A stretch of 64,000 bases of DNA from Vacuolonema iberomarrocanum LEGE 07170 (GCA_015207365.1 JADEXA010000009.1:1-64000); one strand, 5' to 3'. Counted from the stretch's first letter, positions 34,368 through 43,137 are shown. Notes: generated by a model from the letters alone, not told the origin. A program made the numbers and translations.

Positions 34368-35584
34368 CGTGGCGCGAAGTTAGCTGGGTCTTGGTCGCGG
34401 CGATGGCGGACGGGAATCGCAGGCGGCTGGCGATCGCCCACCAGGGCAGCCGTAGCTTCCAGGGAATCTCGCAAGCGCTTGGCTGCATAAATAGACATGT
34501 CGCGGGGGACATTGATGCGATCGCGCAAGTAGCGTAACCCAACATCGGAACCTTCTGGAGGGCAGCAGGGCTTTTCCGTTATCAGGTGGGTGAGGGCACA
34601 GCGCAGGGCTTCGTCGAAGGTGCGATCGTCCGCCGGATTCACTCGGATAATGTCTTTGCGGTGCTTGAGAACCCGCTGCAAGGCTTCTGCGCGCGACGTT
34701 TCTGGTTCTGGGTAGGTGACATCGGGCAACCCAAACCAGGGGCCAAAATCGACCTGCTCCTTGTTCTTCAACATCTGGGGTTCGCCATTTTCGTAGCAAC
34801 CTCCCATTTGGGGCGGTAGGTCATGCACATGGGTGTGGAAATCGCTCTGGGTTCCCCGATAGGTGGGGCGGGTCTCCATCGCGTCGAACCAGGCGGAGAA
34901 ACGGGGATTTTCTTCCCGCAGCGAGTAGCCCTTGTAGTAGTAGAGGCTGGCGTTCATCCGCTCGACATAGGGCGTGAAGATCACATCGGCGGTGCTGAAC
35001 TCTTCCAGGAAATAGGGGCCAGGGGTGCGCCCCAGAGCCGCTTCTACATCGGCAACGACGGATTTGAATTGCTCTCGGTTGTAGGTTTCCTCGCGCTCGG
35101 AGCGGGTGGGATAGCAGAGCCAGGAACACCAGGCCCGAAACAAAAGTCGCTCCAGTCGTCGCAGTTGCATCACCCGTGGATCCGTCATACCCCATTCCAG
35201 GGGGCCAAAGGCTTGCTCCAGCGCGACCAAAATGTCGTCGCTTTCGGTGATCATGCGGCCATCTAGTTCTAGGGCAGGGAGCATTCCTGACGGCACTTTG
35301 CGCTTGTACCAGCTTTCTTTGTTGCCATAGCAAAACATCGTCACCTTCGCAATGCGATAGGGGATTTGCTTCTCCTCCAACCACAGCCAAACTTTCTGGC
35401 AGTAGGGACACCAGGCATGGTTGTCGCGATACAGGGTGACGCGCACCTCTGACTCGGAATGGCCAAATAATCGCAACCGCGACTGCGCATTGGTGGGGCC
35501 GTTGATGGGGTCAATCTGAAAGTCGGTGAGGGCTTCGAGGTCTGACCAGCTCAGGGGAGCGATCGCTGTGGATGCAGATGTCAT
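34364..35584 (-). CDS. Two-domain glutathione S-transferase-family protein
   Basis: This protein of 406 residues carries an N-terminal thioredoxin-fold GST domain with the redox motif Cys59-Pro-Tyr-Cys62 ([17 protein letters not shown]) and the cis-Pro stretch [14 protein letters not shown]. An all-helical GST C-domain follows ([16 protein letters not shown]...[19 protein letters not shown]). A further C-terminal segment of about 130 residues (from about 275) is rich in Arg and Asp and is not part of the standard fold. A CPYC motif points to glutaredoxin/omega-like thiol-transfer chemistry and not classical conjugation. Similar long forms are known in cyanobacteria. The substrate is unknown. 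Confidence 0.85.
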   Translation of the reverse strand: MTSASTAIAPLSWSDLEALTDFQIDPINGPTNAQSRLRLFGHSESEVRVTLYRDNHAWCPYCQKVWLWLEEKQIPYRIAKVTMFCYGNKESWYKRKVPSGMLPALELDGRMITESDDILVALEQAFGPLEWGMTDPRVMQLRRLERLLFRAWCSWLCYPTRSEREETYNREQFKSVVADVEAALGRTPGPYFLEEFSTADVIFTPYVERMNASLYYYKGYSLREENPRFSAWFDAMETRPTYRGTQSDFHTHVHDLPPQMGGCYENGEPQMLKNKEQVDFGPWFGLPDVTYPEPETSRAEALQRVLKHRKDIIRVNPADDRTFDEALRCALTHLITEKPCCPPEGSDVGLRYLRDRINVPRDMSIYAAKRLRDSLEATAALVGDRQPPAIPVRHRRDQDPANFAPR

Positions 35585-36067
35585 AGGTCGTTGAAGGATA
35601 TTCCGGTTAACGCCACGAATGTTGCAAATTCATAGCTATTGTGACGGATTTTCCCGCAAATTGCTTTGAATCATCCTAATTTCGTGGGCTAGAGAAAACA
35701 TGAATACTATCCACTCATAAAGCTGAGTATATTTACTTGGTGTATTTATTTAAGAGAAACTGTCGCATTAAGCAACTCCTAAAGCTTTTGTTGCTCCAAG
35801 CTTAATCCTCATGGTGTGTGTGCTTTATCAACCAATATTTTTAAGCGCATCTAGCTGTAGATTTTAGGGAGCTAAAAGATGAGTTTTTGTCTGATAGGCT
35901 CAAATAAGATCTGGGTATCTTCTGAATAAGAGATTGTGCAAATTTTTCTGACAGTAAACATTATCAAGCAGGGTTCTATAGGTTTTCGCTCCCCTGAACA
36001 TCTGATCCACTGATTGGAACAATTTTCACCATCTTTTCTTACTTGCCGTTCTGGAGAATGTTCAGGC
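35585..36067. other. AT-rich intergenic region ahead of the three-gene operon
   Basis: These 483 bases are markedly AT-rich compared with the GST gene, with no HIP1 site and no gene. The composition change begins near 35630. The operon promoter must lie here. GGAG at 36053 is the nearest ribosome-binding-like sequence, 12 bases before the ATG at 36068. Confidence 0.55.
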
Positions 36068-36919
36068 ATGTTCAACTTTGATGCAAAAAATAAAGCTATT
36101 AGAGATCTTAAAGCTTCTGTTTGTCAACATGAGAGTTTACGCGAACAAGTTCAGAGTACAAGCCTTGAACTTTTTAAGGAAAGGCAGAGAGCGGCTTCTG
36201 AGGTTATTCAGAAGCTTGAAGCTTTTATTAATAACCTCTCTAACACTCCTAAAGAGTTTGAGAAGGTTGTTTCTGAATATCGTATTCAAGCCAAATATTT
36301 CCGAGAAGCTGTACGTCAATTGGAAATTCAAGAGGCAAAAGCAGTACAGGTAGCTGGTGGTACTGGAGTCGCTGGAGCTGCTGCTGGTGTAGGTGTTGCA
36401 GCACTTGGGCCAAGTGCTGCAATGGCGATCGCAACAACTTTTGGTACTGCTTCAACGGGAACAGCTATTTCTACACTGTCTGGGGCTGCTGCCACTAATG
36501 CTGCTCTTGCTTGGTTGGGGGGTGGTGCTCTGGCTGCGGGGGGAGGAGGTATGGCTGCGGGTAACTTTTTGCTAGCGATGGCAGGTCCGGTTGGTTGGAC
36601 AATTGGTGGTGCTACGCTTGTTGGTTCTGGGGTTTATCTAAATTGTAAAAATGCGCAGATTGCTGAGGAAGCAACAAAGAAACGTTTAGAAGTCGAATCT
36701 GAAATCCGTTCTTTAAAGATAGCTGACACTGAAATTCGTCAGCTTCTTTCTAAGACAAGAGAACTATCTGATGGTTGCCTAGAAACTCTTGAGCATCTAC
36801 AAAGAAGTGCCCCGTATGACTATAAACGATTTAGCCTAGAGCAAAAGCAACGCTTAGCTACATTAGTCAATCATATCTCTTCTTTAGGCAACCTTCTGAA
36901 TAAGCAAACATCCTTATGA
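36068..36919 (+). CDS. Unknown protein: coiled coils flanking a Gly/Ala-rich hydrophobic core (operon gene 1)
   Basis: I do not recognise a named family for this 283-residue protein. Residues 1-94 are helical and charged, with coiled-coil character (LREQVQSTSLELFKERQRAA). Residues about 95-194 are almost wholly Gly, Ala, Ser, Thr and hydrophobics. They include GPSAAMAIATTFG, LGGGALAAGGGGMAAG and AMAGPVGWTIGGATLVGSG, which could form two or more glycine-zipper membrane helices. Residues 195-283 return to coiled coil. This helix-membrane-helix build occurs in pore-forming and membrane-remodelling proteins, but no function is shown. There is no signal peptide. The start MFNFDAKN is preferred over a Met 18 codons upstream. 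Its stop overlaps the next start in ATGA. The region is AT-rich with few HIP1 sites, suggesting acquisition. Confidence 0.75.
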   Translation: MFNFDAKNKAIRDLKASVCQHESLREQVQSTSLELFKERQRAASEVIQKLEAFINNLSNTPKEFEKVVSEYRIQAKYFREAVRQLEIQEAKAVQVAGGTGVAGAAAGVGVAALGPSAAMAIATTFGTASTGTAISTLSGAAATNAALAWLGGGALAAGGGGMAAGNFLLAMAGPVGWTIGGATLVGSGVYLNCKNAQIAEEATKKRLEVESEIRSLKIADTEIRQLLSKTRELSDGCLETLEHLQRSAPYDYKRFSLEQKQRLATLVNHISSLGNLLNKQTSL

Positions 36920-38364
36920 ACAATAGTCAAAGAACTGATCGAGATTCACACATAGCTGCACAGGTTTCTGCCGAATGGGCACATTCCAATAAAGAGCAAT
37001 TTCAACAGAAGCTCAGCAGCCTAGATGATGCATTTTCTTCTGCAATGGATGAGATGAAGAAAGTACGTGATTTTGTCGGCACGCCAGAATCAATTCTCGG
37101 AAACCCAAGCACAAAACATGGTGAGATAGCAGAGCAAGTGCATGTTGGTGTCACTCGTGCTTGGGACGTTCTCAGTGGTCGCTTACCTAGTGCTACATTT
37201 GAAAGAATCGGGCGATTAGATCCTGTAGACTATAAGGTTGATGGAGTTGATATTCAATCCAAATATCTTAATGGATTAAGAAATACTTTAAGTAGCATTC
37301 GGAGTCATGTCAAGAATAATCCAGACTTCATAAGTGGCAATTCTCAATACCATGTACCAAGAGATCAATTTGAGCAGATTGAGCAGCTTCAATCAACTGA
37401 TGTCATTGATGGTTTGTCTGATAGAACTGTTAAATTTATTCAACGTGAACTTGAGGAACTTAATAGAATTTCAGGGCGTAAAACAGAAGATTTAATCCAG
37501 CCTGGGAATGCCTCTTACGATGAAGTGCAACAAGGTAATATTCACGAAACTTTAAATTCCCGTGAAGAACAGTTGGTTGAGAGCAAAGAAGCACAAAAAA
37601 CAGATATACAGACGAAACACGAACCATCAATACAAGGTTTAGGCCAAGCAGCTACTTTGGCTGCAGCCGTAGGAGGGGGAGTTCGTATTACCCAAACTTT
37701 ATGGGAGAAGTGGCAATCTGGAAAGAATCCGTTTCAGGGCGATTTTACTGCGTCAGATTGGAAAGACATTGGATTGGAAGGATTGCAAGGTGCTGGAGAC
37801 GGGGCAATTGCAGGCGGTGCTCTTTATCTGCTAACGAATGCAACTGATCTAGCTGCTCCCTTTGCGGGTTCAACGGTGAGTGCATTAATGGGTATTGGTG
37901 CGTTACTTCGTCAATATCATGAGGGTAAAATCTGTGATGAAGACTTTGTGTCTTTATCACTTTTAGTTGCATCTGAGGCAGCCATTATTGGTCTAGCAAC
38001 AGCTGTAGGACAAACTCTTATTCCTGTTCCATTACTAGGAGCTTTTGTAGGAAGTATTGCTGGGAAGCTTGTTACTTCAGCACTTAAAGGTAGTCTAGAG
38101 AATCTGGAGCAGAGCCTTATTAACCGTCTTCAGGAATATGAAGCTAAATTCTTTGAGGGAATAGAACGGCAGTATCGCTCTATGATTGACCAAGTAGATC
38201 AATATTTTGAGGATTTGGGACTAATCCTACAACGATCGCTTGATGAAACTCTTAATATGAGTATTCGTTTCGAAGCTAGTGTAGTTCTAGCTAGAAAATT
38301 GGGAGTTTCAGAGACTCAAGTTATTTGCACTGTAGACGAACTTGATCAATTTATGATGAGGTAA
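36916..38364 (+). CDS. Unknown 482-residue protein with possible nuclease-like motif and membrane segments (operon gene 2)
   Basis: I do not recognise this protein. Residues 1-200 look globular. TKHGEIAEQVHVG (Glu70, Glu73) is followed by YKVDGVDIQSKYLNG (Asp109, Asp112, Gln114, Lys116). The order helix-Glu, strand-Asp, then hydrophobic-Gln-x-Lys resembles the PD-(D/E)XK pattern in its Q-x-K variant. That is only an inference. Residues 200-235 are polar. Gly-rich hydrophobic segments lie at about 240-256, 290-335 and 345-392, and a helical, acidic C-terminus follows (about 395-480). The start overlaps the end of gene 1 (ATGA) and gene 3 begins 6 bases after its stop. The three products are therefore probably made together and may act as a complex at a membrane. 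AT-rich codon use. Confidence 0.72.
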   Translation: MNNSQRTDRDSHIAAQVSAEWAHSNKEQFQQKLSSLDDAFSSAMDEMKKVRDFVGTPESILGNPSTKHGEIAEQVHVGVTRAWDVLSGRLPSATFERIGRLDPVDYKVDGVDIQSKYLNGLRNTLSSIRSHVKNNPDFISGNSQYHVPRDQFEQIEQLQSTDVIDGLSDRTVKFIQRELEELNRISGRKTEDLIQPGNASYDEVQQGNIHETLNSREEQLVESKEAQKTDIQTKHEPSIQGLGQAATLAAAVGGGVRITQTLWEKWQSGKNPFQGDFTASDWKDIGLEGLQGAGDGAIAGGALYLLTNATDLAAPFAGSTVSALMGIGALLRQYHEGKICDEDFVSLSLLVASEAAIIGLATAVGQTLIPVPLLGAFVGSIAGKLVTSALKGSLENLEQSLINRLQEYEAKFFEGIERQYRSMIDQVDQYFEDLGLILQRSLDETLNMSIRFEASVVLARKLGVSETQVICTVDELDQFMMR

Positions 38365-38370
38365 AACCAC

Positions 38371-38841
38371 ATGAACTTTTCATCCAGCGTACTTGAGAGC
38401 TTCTCAGCTGATCTTTATCTTTCTACACTAGCTCAGGTAGCTCATTCAGATGGTCTTCACCCTGATGAAGAGGCTATTCTTAGAGAGCAAGCTGCTAATT
38501 TCGGACTAGACATTCTATCTCTGCCGGATGTGCCTCATAATCTTGCCGAACTTCCTTGGACAACACGAGTTTTAGTCTACAGAGATGCCTTTATGTTGGC
38601 TCATACCGATGAAAAACTAAGTGATGAAGAGAATAGTTATCTTATGGAGTTGGCACGAAGATTAGATCTTCCTGTAATGACTGTTAATGAAATAAAATCA
38701 TGGGTAAGCGATTATGATGCACTACTTAGTCGACTGAACCAGATACTTTCAAGCAATCATGCAAATTTGAGTGAAGGTACTGGTTATAAAGAGAATCTAA
38801 GCTCCTCAAACATTTCCCATGAAAGGGATATAGGCATCTGA
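38371..38841 (+). CDS. TerB-like protein (operon gene 3)
   Basis: This 156-residue helical protein resembles the TerB/DjlA-type domain. LAQVAHSDGLHPDEEAILREQA and, about 40 residues on, DAFMLAHTDEKLSDEENSYLMELARRLDL form the duplicated pattern D-G/K-x-x-x-x-E with nearby acidic residues. TerB domains probably bind metal and link cytoplasmic processes to the membrane; they recur in tellurite-resistance and stress or defence-related gene sets. The last 35 residues are polar and probably disordered. It starts 6 bases after gene 2 and is the last gene of the operon. A convergent SbcC-like gene ends 79 bases further on. No terC, terD or terY gene is nearby. Confidence 0.72.
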   Translation: MNFSSSVLESFSADLYLSTLAQVAHSDGLHPDEEAILREQAANFGLDILSLPDVPHNLAELPWTTRVLVYRDAFMLAHTDEKLSDEENSYLMELARRLDLPVMTVNEIKSWVSDYDALLSRLNQILSSNHANLSEGTGYKENLSSSNISHERDIGI

Positions 38842-38919
38842 GACTGTCAACGTGGAAGGCAAACCTATTAGGTAGCCGCAGCTATTAAGCTTCGAGTGCC
38901 AACTATAAATAACGTCACG

Positions 38920-41682
38920 TTACGCATCGCGGGTGAGCAGGATGACGTTTTCGGTGATGTGCTCGAAGGTGTCGTCATGGCTGATGACGAAGAGTTGGCG
39001 GAAGGTGCGGATATTGGCGATCGCCTCGGCCAAGCTATCGCGCCGCTGCCGATCCATGTTGGTGGTTGGCTCATCGAAGAAAGCCACATCAATATCGGCA
39101 AGAACGCGCAGCAACGCCAGACGCACTGCGAGAGCCGCACACATTTGCTCGCCGCCCGAAAGGTTGATAAAGCGGTGGGTATGCTGGGTCTCTTTGACGA
39201 GGATTTCGTAATCCGCCGTCCATTCGAGGGCGACATTGGGGCGGTTGAGCAGTTCGCGGAAGAGGCGATCGGCTTCGTAGGAAATGCGGTTGAGGTAAGA
39301 GGCGGTGATGCGCGGCCCCGCTTCCTTGTAAGCTTTACGGGCAAAGCGGACAAAGGACAGACTTTTCCGGCGTTGCTTGAGGGTTTCCTGGGTTTCCTTG
39401 CGCTTACGGGCAATCTCCTCCAGCCGTTTTAGCGTGCCCTCTAGCTCAGCAATTAGCGATCGCTGGGCTGGCAAAGCTCCCTGAAGGCGCGCGCTCTGTC
39501 CTTGCAGTTCGTCGTAGCGAGTGACGATGGTTTGGAGGCGATGCGGATCAAAGTCAGCGGCGAGACGATCGCGCTCGGCTTGTTGGGTTTGTTCCTGGAT
39601 TGCCAGGGTTTCGGCAGTGGCGATCGCCTCTTGCAACTGCGCCTCTTGCTCCGGCAAGTCAGTCAGGGCTGACTGGTTCTGCATGTAAACTCGGTGTCCG
39701 GTTTGATGCTGGGCGAGTTTTTCCTGGAGCGTTTCCAGTTCTTGCTCTTGCTCGGCAAAACTTTGGAGTTGCGTATCGAGGGTGGCGAGTTCATCGCTCA
39801 GGGTTTGCTCGATCGCACGCGCTGTCTCCACTTGCTGGTTGAGGGTATCCCGTTGGGCCAGTTGGGATTGCAAGCGACGTACCCGCCCACGGGGGTTATC
39901 CAATTCTGCTATCGCCAAGTCGAGCTTGGATCGTTGCTGCTGTAAAGGAGCGTCCTGCTCCAATTGGGATTTTAGGTCAGCCAGTTGAGTATCTAGGTCG
40001 GTGGTTTCGGCCTGGATGCGATCGCGCTCGGTTTGCTTATCTGCCAGGGTGCTGTAGGTGGCTTTATGCTGATGGGCTGTACTGATCTGCTGGCGAGTGG
40101 CCTTCAGTTCGCGGGTGAGGCGATCGCCCTCGGTCTGGGCGGTCAGATCGGTCAAAATCTGACGCAACTCCATTAATAACTCACTGTTTAAATCGACCCC
40201 TGCTTGCACGGCTTCCATGGCCATGGCAATCGAATCGGCAGATAGCAACGGAACGGAGTCCTGAATCTGCTGCAAGATGGCGTAAGCTGCCTGCACTTGC
40301 CCTTGATGGCGATCGCGTTCAGACTCGCCTGCCTCCACCAACTGCCGCAGTTCCGCTTCGAACTGTTGGGCCGCCTCGATCCGGCTGAGCTGAGATTGTA
40401 GGCGATCGCGCTGCTGTTCCAATTGGGGAATCGTTGCGACTATTTCAGCTAGCCCTTGGATGGTGACAATTTGCCGTTCCAGTTCCTGGTGCTGTGTCTG
40501 GAGTTTGGTGCGCTGTTTTGTCAGGGAGGTGACCGTTGCCTTTGCCGTTTGCAACTGCTGAAGCTGTGCATTCAGTGTCTTCTGTTCCTGCTCCAGCCCC
40601 TCTTGCTGAGCCACCTGGGGTTGCACCCGCTCCAGTTCTGCTGCATCCCGCTCCAGTTGCTCGAGTTGCGCCATCAGCTTTGCTGAGGTTTGTTGCTGGC
40701 TGGCGATCGCCTGTTGCTTTTGGTCGCGCTTCTTCTGCAGGCTCTTTCGCTGCCGTAGAGCTTTTTGCACCACGGTTACAGAGGCTTGGGTTGTCTCGTA
40801 GGCGTCGTAGGCGGCGCGATGGTCGTTGCACAGGTGTACTTTTTCCTGGGTTGTCTTCAGACTTTGCTGCAGAAGGGCGATCGCCTGGGTCTTGCCCTCC
40901 CGCCGAGCTGCCAGGGTTTTCAGTTCCGTTTCCGCTGCCTCCAGTTGCTTGGCCTGGGTCATCAACTGTTCCCGCTGCTTAGTCAAAGTCTCCAGTTCAG
41001 CGGTCAACTGCGTTAGCGTTGCCTCATTCGCCGCCAGTTCAGCTTGCACGGTGGCAAAGCGCTCCTGGGCAGGTTCTAACCCCTGTAACTCTTCCTCAAA
41101 CCGCTCCAGATCGGCAGTCAGCGTCTCGGTTTGCGCTTTAGCGTGCTTCTCCAGCGAAAGCATGTCTCTGTTGACCTGCTTGTATTCCTCCACCTTGAGG
41201 ATGCTATCGAATACCTTCTTCCGTTCTTCAGCGGTTTTGAGGAAGTCGGCGGTAAAGGTGCCCTGGGGAACGCCGATCGTGTTGGCAAACAGCCGTGCCA
41301 AATCCGTCCCCGGTGCGACGCCCAGATGTTGCCGCAACCAAGGCAAAATTTCCTCTTCGATGTTGTGATAGTCTAGCCGCTGATTCAGTTGCGGGTCATA
41401 GATGGTGTATCCCTTGGCGGTGCAACGCTCCACGGCATAGGTGCGGCCATCTCGGTTCGATACAAATGCCACCCGCACCTGAGCACTATTGCTGCCATTG
41501 CGAATCAGGTCTTCCTTGCGATACGCCCCCCGATGGTTGAACAGCGTCCAGGCGATCGCCTCCAAAACACTCGTTTTTCCCGCTCCATTCTCTCCAGAAA
41601 TCGCATTTACCCCTGGATAAAAATCGATATGGCAGTCGCCATGGGCTTTGAAGTTTTGCAGCGTAACTGAGTGAATGTGCAT
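38920..41682 (-). CDS. SbcC/Rad50-like SMC-type ATPase without a zinc hook
   Basis: This 920-residue protein has the N-terminal ATPase half with Walker A GENGAGKTSVLEAI and the C-terminal half with signature LSGGEQMCAALAVRLALLRVL and Walker B DVAFFDEPTTNMD. Long coiled-coil arms lie between. Rad50/SbcC proteins pair with the Mre11/SbcD nuclease in double-strand-break and hairpin processing. The apex of the coiled coil (about residues 470-515) reads QDSVPLLSADSIAMAMEAV and contains no CxxC zinc hook, unlike typical Rad50/SbcC. No sbcD gene is adjacent. Length is slightly short for SbcC. The start MHIHSVTLQNFKAHG is unambiguous. It converges on the three-gene operon. Confidence 0.87.
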   Translation of the reverse strand: MHIHSVTLQNFKAHGDCHIDFYPGVNAISGENGAGKTSVLEAIAWTLFNHRGAYRKEDLIRNGSNSAQVRVAFVSNRDGRTYAVERCTAKGYTIYDPQLNQRLDYHNIEEEILPWLRQHLGVAPGTDLARLFANTIGVPQGTFTADFLKTAEERKKVFDSILKVEEYKQVNRDMLSLEKHAKAQTETLTADLERFEEELQGLEPAQERFATVQAELAANEATLTQLTAELETLTKQREQLMTQAKQLEAAETELKTLAARREGKTQAIALLQQSLKTTQEKVHLCNDHRAAYDAYETTQASVTVVQKALRQRKSLQKKRDQKQQAIASQQQTSAKLMAQLEQLERDAAELERVQPQVAQQEGLEQEQKTLNAQLQQLQTAKATVTSLTKQRTKLQTQHQELERQIVTIQGLAEIVATIPQLEQQRDRLQSQLSRIEAAQQFEAELRQLVEAGESERDRHQGQVQAAYAILQQIQDSVPLLSADSIAMAMEAVQAGVDLNSELLMELRQILTDLTAQTEGDRLTRELKATRQQISTAHQHKATYSTLADKQTERDRIQAETTDLDTQLADLKSQLEQDAPLQQQRSKLDLAIAELDNPRGRVRRLQSQLAQRDTLNQQVETARAIEQTLSDELATLDTQLQSFAEQEQELETLQEKLAQHQTGHRVYMQNQSALTDLPEQEAQLQEAIATAETLAIQEQTQQAERDRLAADFDPHRLQTIVTRYDELQGQSARLQGALPAQRSLIAELEGTLKRLEEIARKRKETQETLKQRRKSLSFVRFARKAYKEAGPRITASYLNRISYEADRLFRELLNRPNVALEWTADYEILVKETQHTHRFINLSGGEQMCAALAVRLALLRVLADIDVAFFDEPTTNMDRQRRDSLAEAIANIRTFRQLFVISHDDTFEHITENVILLTRDA

Positions 41683-41723
41683 GGCAAAACGGAAGTGTTG
41701 AAATTAAGCATGAGCGAGAAGAA

Positions 41724-41762
41724 AAGCCATCATTAAGTCATTAAGCTAATGATGGATGGCTT
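41724..41762 (-). terminator. Possible hairpin between 2Fe-2S and SbcC-like genes
   Basis: AAGCCATCATTA can pair with TAATGATGG...GGCTT (a 4-base interruption on one side). It lies six bases past the stop of the 2Fe-2S gene and about 40 bases ahead of the SbcC-like gene, both on the minus strand. Confidence 0.4.
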
Positions 41763-41767
41763 GCTGC

Positions 41768-42088
41768 TCACGGCTCAGTATAAAAGTCAAATTGGGGATG
41801 GAAACGGGGATGAAGTAGGCGTTTGACGGGGCGATCGCTCTCGATGTGTTCGGCCACAATTTCGGGTATATCCTCCACTTTCACATGCCGATACCAGGTG
41901 CCATCTGGGTTGACCTGCACCGTTGGTCCCGACGCACATTGCCCCAAACATGCGCTCCCAGCAGCAAAGACACCCGATGGTAGCGCTGCCTGAAAAGCGG
42001 CCAGCACTGCCTCTGAACCATTGCGGACACAGGAACGGTTTTGACAAACCATAATACAGCGACGCTTTGGAGCCGGAGAAGAAGTCAT
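41768..42088 (-). CDS. Thioredoxin-like [2Fe-2S] ferredoxin domain protein
   Basis: This 106-residue protein contains the cluster ligands of the thioredoxin-like ferredoxin family. They are CIMVCQNRSC, with Cys15 and Cys20 (Cys11 extra), and SACLGQCASGP, with Cys47 and Cys51. TVQVNPDGTWYRHVKVEDIPEIVAEHI completes the fold. The same fold serves as the NuoE/HoxE-type subunit of hydrogenases and NADH dehydrogenases and also occurs as a free small protein in cyanobacteria. As no hox or ndh genes are adjacent, it is probably the free form, carrying electrons to an unknown partner. The C-terminal tail LLHPRFHPQFDFYTEP is polar. Confidence 0.87.
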   Translation of the reverse strand: MTSSPAPKRRCIMVCQNRSCVRNGSEAVLAAFQAALPSGVFAAGSACLGQCASGPTVQVNPDGTWYRHVKVEDIPEIVAEHIESDRPVKRLLHPRFHPQFDFYTEP

Positions 42089-42169
42089 AGAAGTAGAGTT
42101 TAGAGTTTGAATTTTGGATCCTAGATTCCTACGCCACTCTTACATCGAATTTTGATGCTTTAACCACGT

Positions 42170-42260
42170 AGGGCTTACGCATTTTGTTGATTTTGTGGCC
42201 GCGTCGCGGCCACAAAATCAACGAATTCCCTTGGGATGAAGCCAGTTTTGCGTGAGTCCT
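42170..42260. repeat. Family B palindromic repeat, copy 2
   Basis: Ends GGGCTTACGCA / TGCGTGAGTCCT enclose an 18-bp-arm stem, GTTGATTTTGTGGCCGCG with its complement, around one base (42186-42222). Compared with copy 1 (GTTGATTGTGTGACC) two stem positions have changed together with their partners. Confidence 0.8.
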
Positions 42261-42390
42261 CCACGATGAAATCGCCCAAAGATTCTCAAAAAATGATTGA
42301 ACCCAAATGGATCACTTAAGTCATTAGTTCTGCGCTTTCCGTCCCATTGTGGCTCTACTTTTCGATTCTAGAGTCGGTAGCCCTCAAAGA

Positions 42391-42441
42391 GTAAGGGTTT
42401 TTGGGTGTCCGATCGGTGACCGCACACCCAAAAACCCTTAC
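42391..42441. repeat. Perfect hairpin, 18-bp arms
   Basis: GTAAGGGTTTTTGGGTGT pairs exactly with ACACCCAAAAACCCTTAC around a 15-base loop containing CGATCGG. There is no gene close enough for it to be a terminator of known origin. Confidence 0.8.
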
Positions 42442-42476
42442 CCCCACAAGGCATTAAGTGCTATTAGACCTAAAAC

Positions 42477-42523
42477 CCTAAAAGCCTGCGCCGCCCGCAA
42501 CGCGGGCAGCGCAGGCTTTTAGG
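42477..42523. terminator. Strong GC-rich hairpin near the 2TM gene
   Basis: CCTAAAAGCCTGCGC pairs with GCGCAGGCTTTTAGG, and an inner GCCCGC / GCGGGC stem continues it. It lies about 78 bases past the stop of the leftward 2TM gene. On the plus strand TTTTTT follows 7 bases on; on the minus strand only short T runs do. It could serve either strand. Confidence 0.55.
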
Positions 42524-42600
42524 ATCTGGTTTTTTGTCAGGCTAAGCGACTCCCCACCAACTTGGAAGTGGCACTCAAAAATCTATAATCCAAGCCTGCC

Positions 42601-43137
42601 TCAGCGGGATAAGAAGCGATCGACGAGCCCAGAGAGGGAACGCTGCAGGCGTTTGCGGCGACGCCAGCGCTGGAAGGCGATTTCGTAGCGATCGCCCCGT
42701 TGGAAAAAGGTGTTCCAAGCATCGAGTGCGAGAAACATGCCCCAGAACAGCATGATCAGTGGCACACCCAGCACGCTTCCGGTGCTGAGATAGGCGATCG
42801 CTGCTAGCCCACCATTGACAATCAGATAGCGCACTAGCCGTTGCTGAAACCGTTGCCGCCGGAAGCGATCGAATGCCTGTCGTTCTCGCTGCTCACCCCG
42901 TTGTAGTAGCCAGGTGCGCTCGGCAACCTCAAGCTCCGTAGCGTTGATGCCCAAATCATCGGCGATTTCGAGCAGTTGCTCACGGGTTAACTCCATCTGC
43001 CCCGCCTGCTCCGCCTGATGGGCGATCGCCACCTCCAAAATTTGGTGGACATCTTCCTGGCTGTAATAGGGTTGGGGCATTTCTACCCGGACCTCGGTCG
43101 TGGCTTGTTGGGCATCCGTCATAGTGCTTGTGTTCAT
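42601..43137 (-). CDS. 2TM-domain protein
   Basis: This 178-residue protein begins with a polar stretch, then YYSQEDVHQILEVAIAHQAEQAGQMELTREQLLEIADDLGI, a helical region common in this cyanobacterial/bacteroidete family. A basic linker (RQAFDRFRRQRFQQRLVRYL) precedes two adjacent hydrophobic helices (about residues 118-155: LIVNGGLAAIAYLSTGSVLGVPLIMLFWGMFLAL). These are the defining feature of the 2TM domain. The end is strongly basic. Function is unknown. ATG at 43137 (MNTSTMTDAQ) is chosen; MTDAQQATTE five codons later is also possible. No operon partner is visible. Confidence 0.8.
   Translation of the reverse strand: MNTSTMTDAQQATTEVRVEMPQPYYSQEDVHQILEVAIAHQAEQAGQMELTREQLLEIADDLGINATELEVAERTWLLQRGEQRERQAFDRFRRQRFQQRLVRYLIVNGGLAAIAYLSTGSVLGVPLIMLFWGMFLALDAWNTFFQRGDRYEIAFQRWRRRKRLQRSLSGLVDRFLSR

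Larger units (their letters stand above)
42089..42600. other. Hairpin-rich intergenic region
   Basis: In 512 bases without a gene lie three separate long-stem hairpins: a family B repeat (42170-42260), a perfect 18-bp-arm hairpin (42391-42441) and a GC-rich one (42477-42523). Nothing else is recognised. Confidence 0.65.

Noticed and set aside
36068..38841. Operon as a classical tellurite-resistance (ter) cluster
   Set aside because: Only the third gene resembles TerB. No terC, terD/E/Z or terY-type gene is present.
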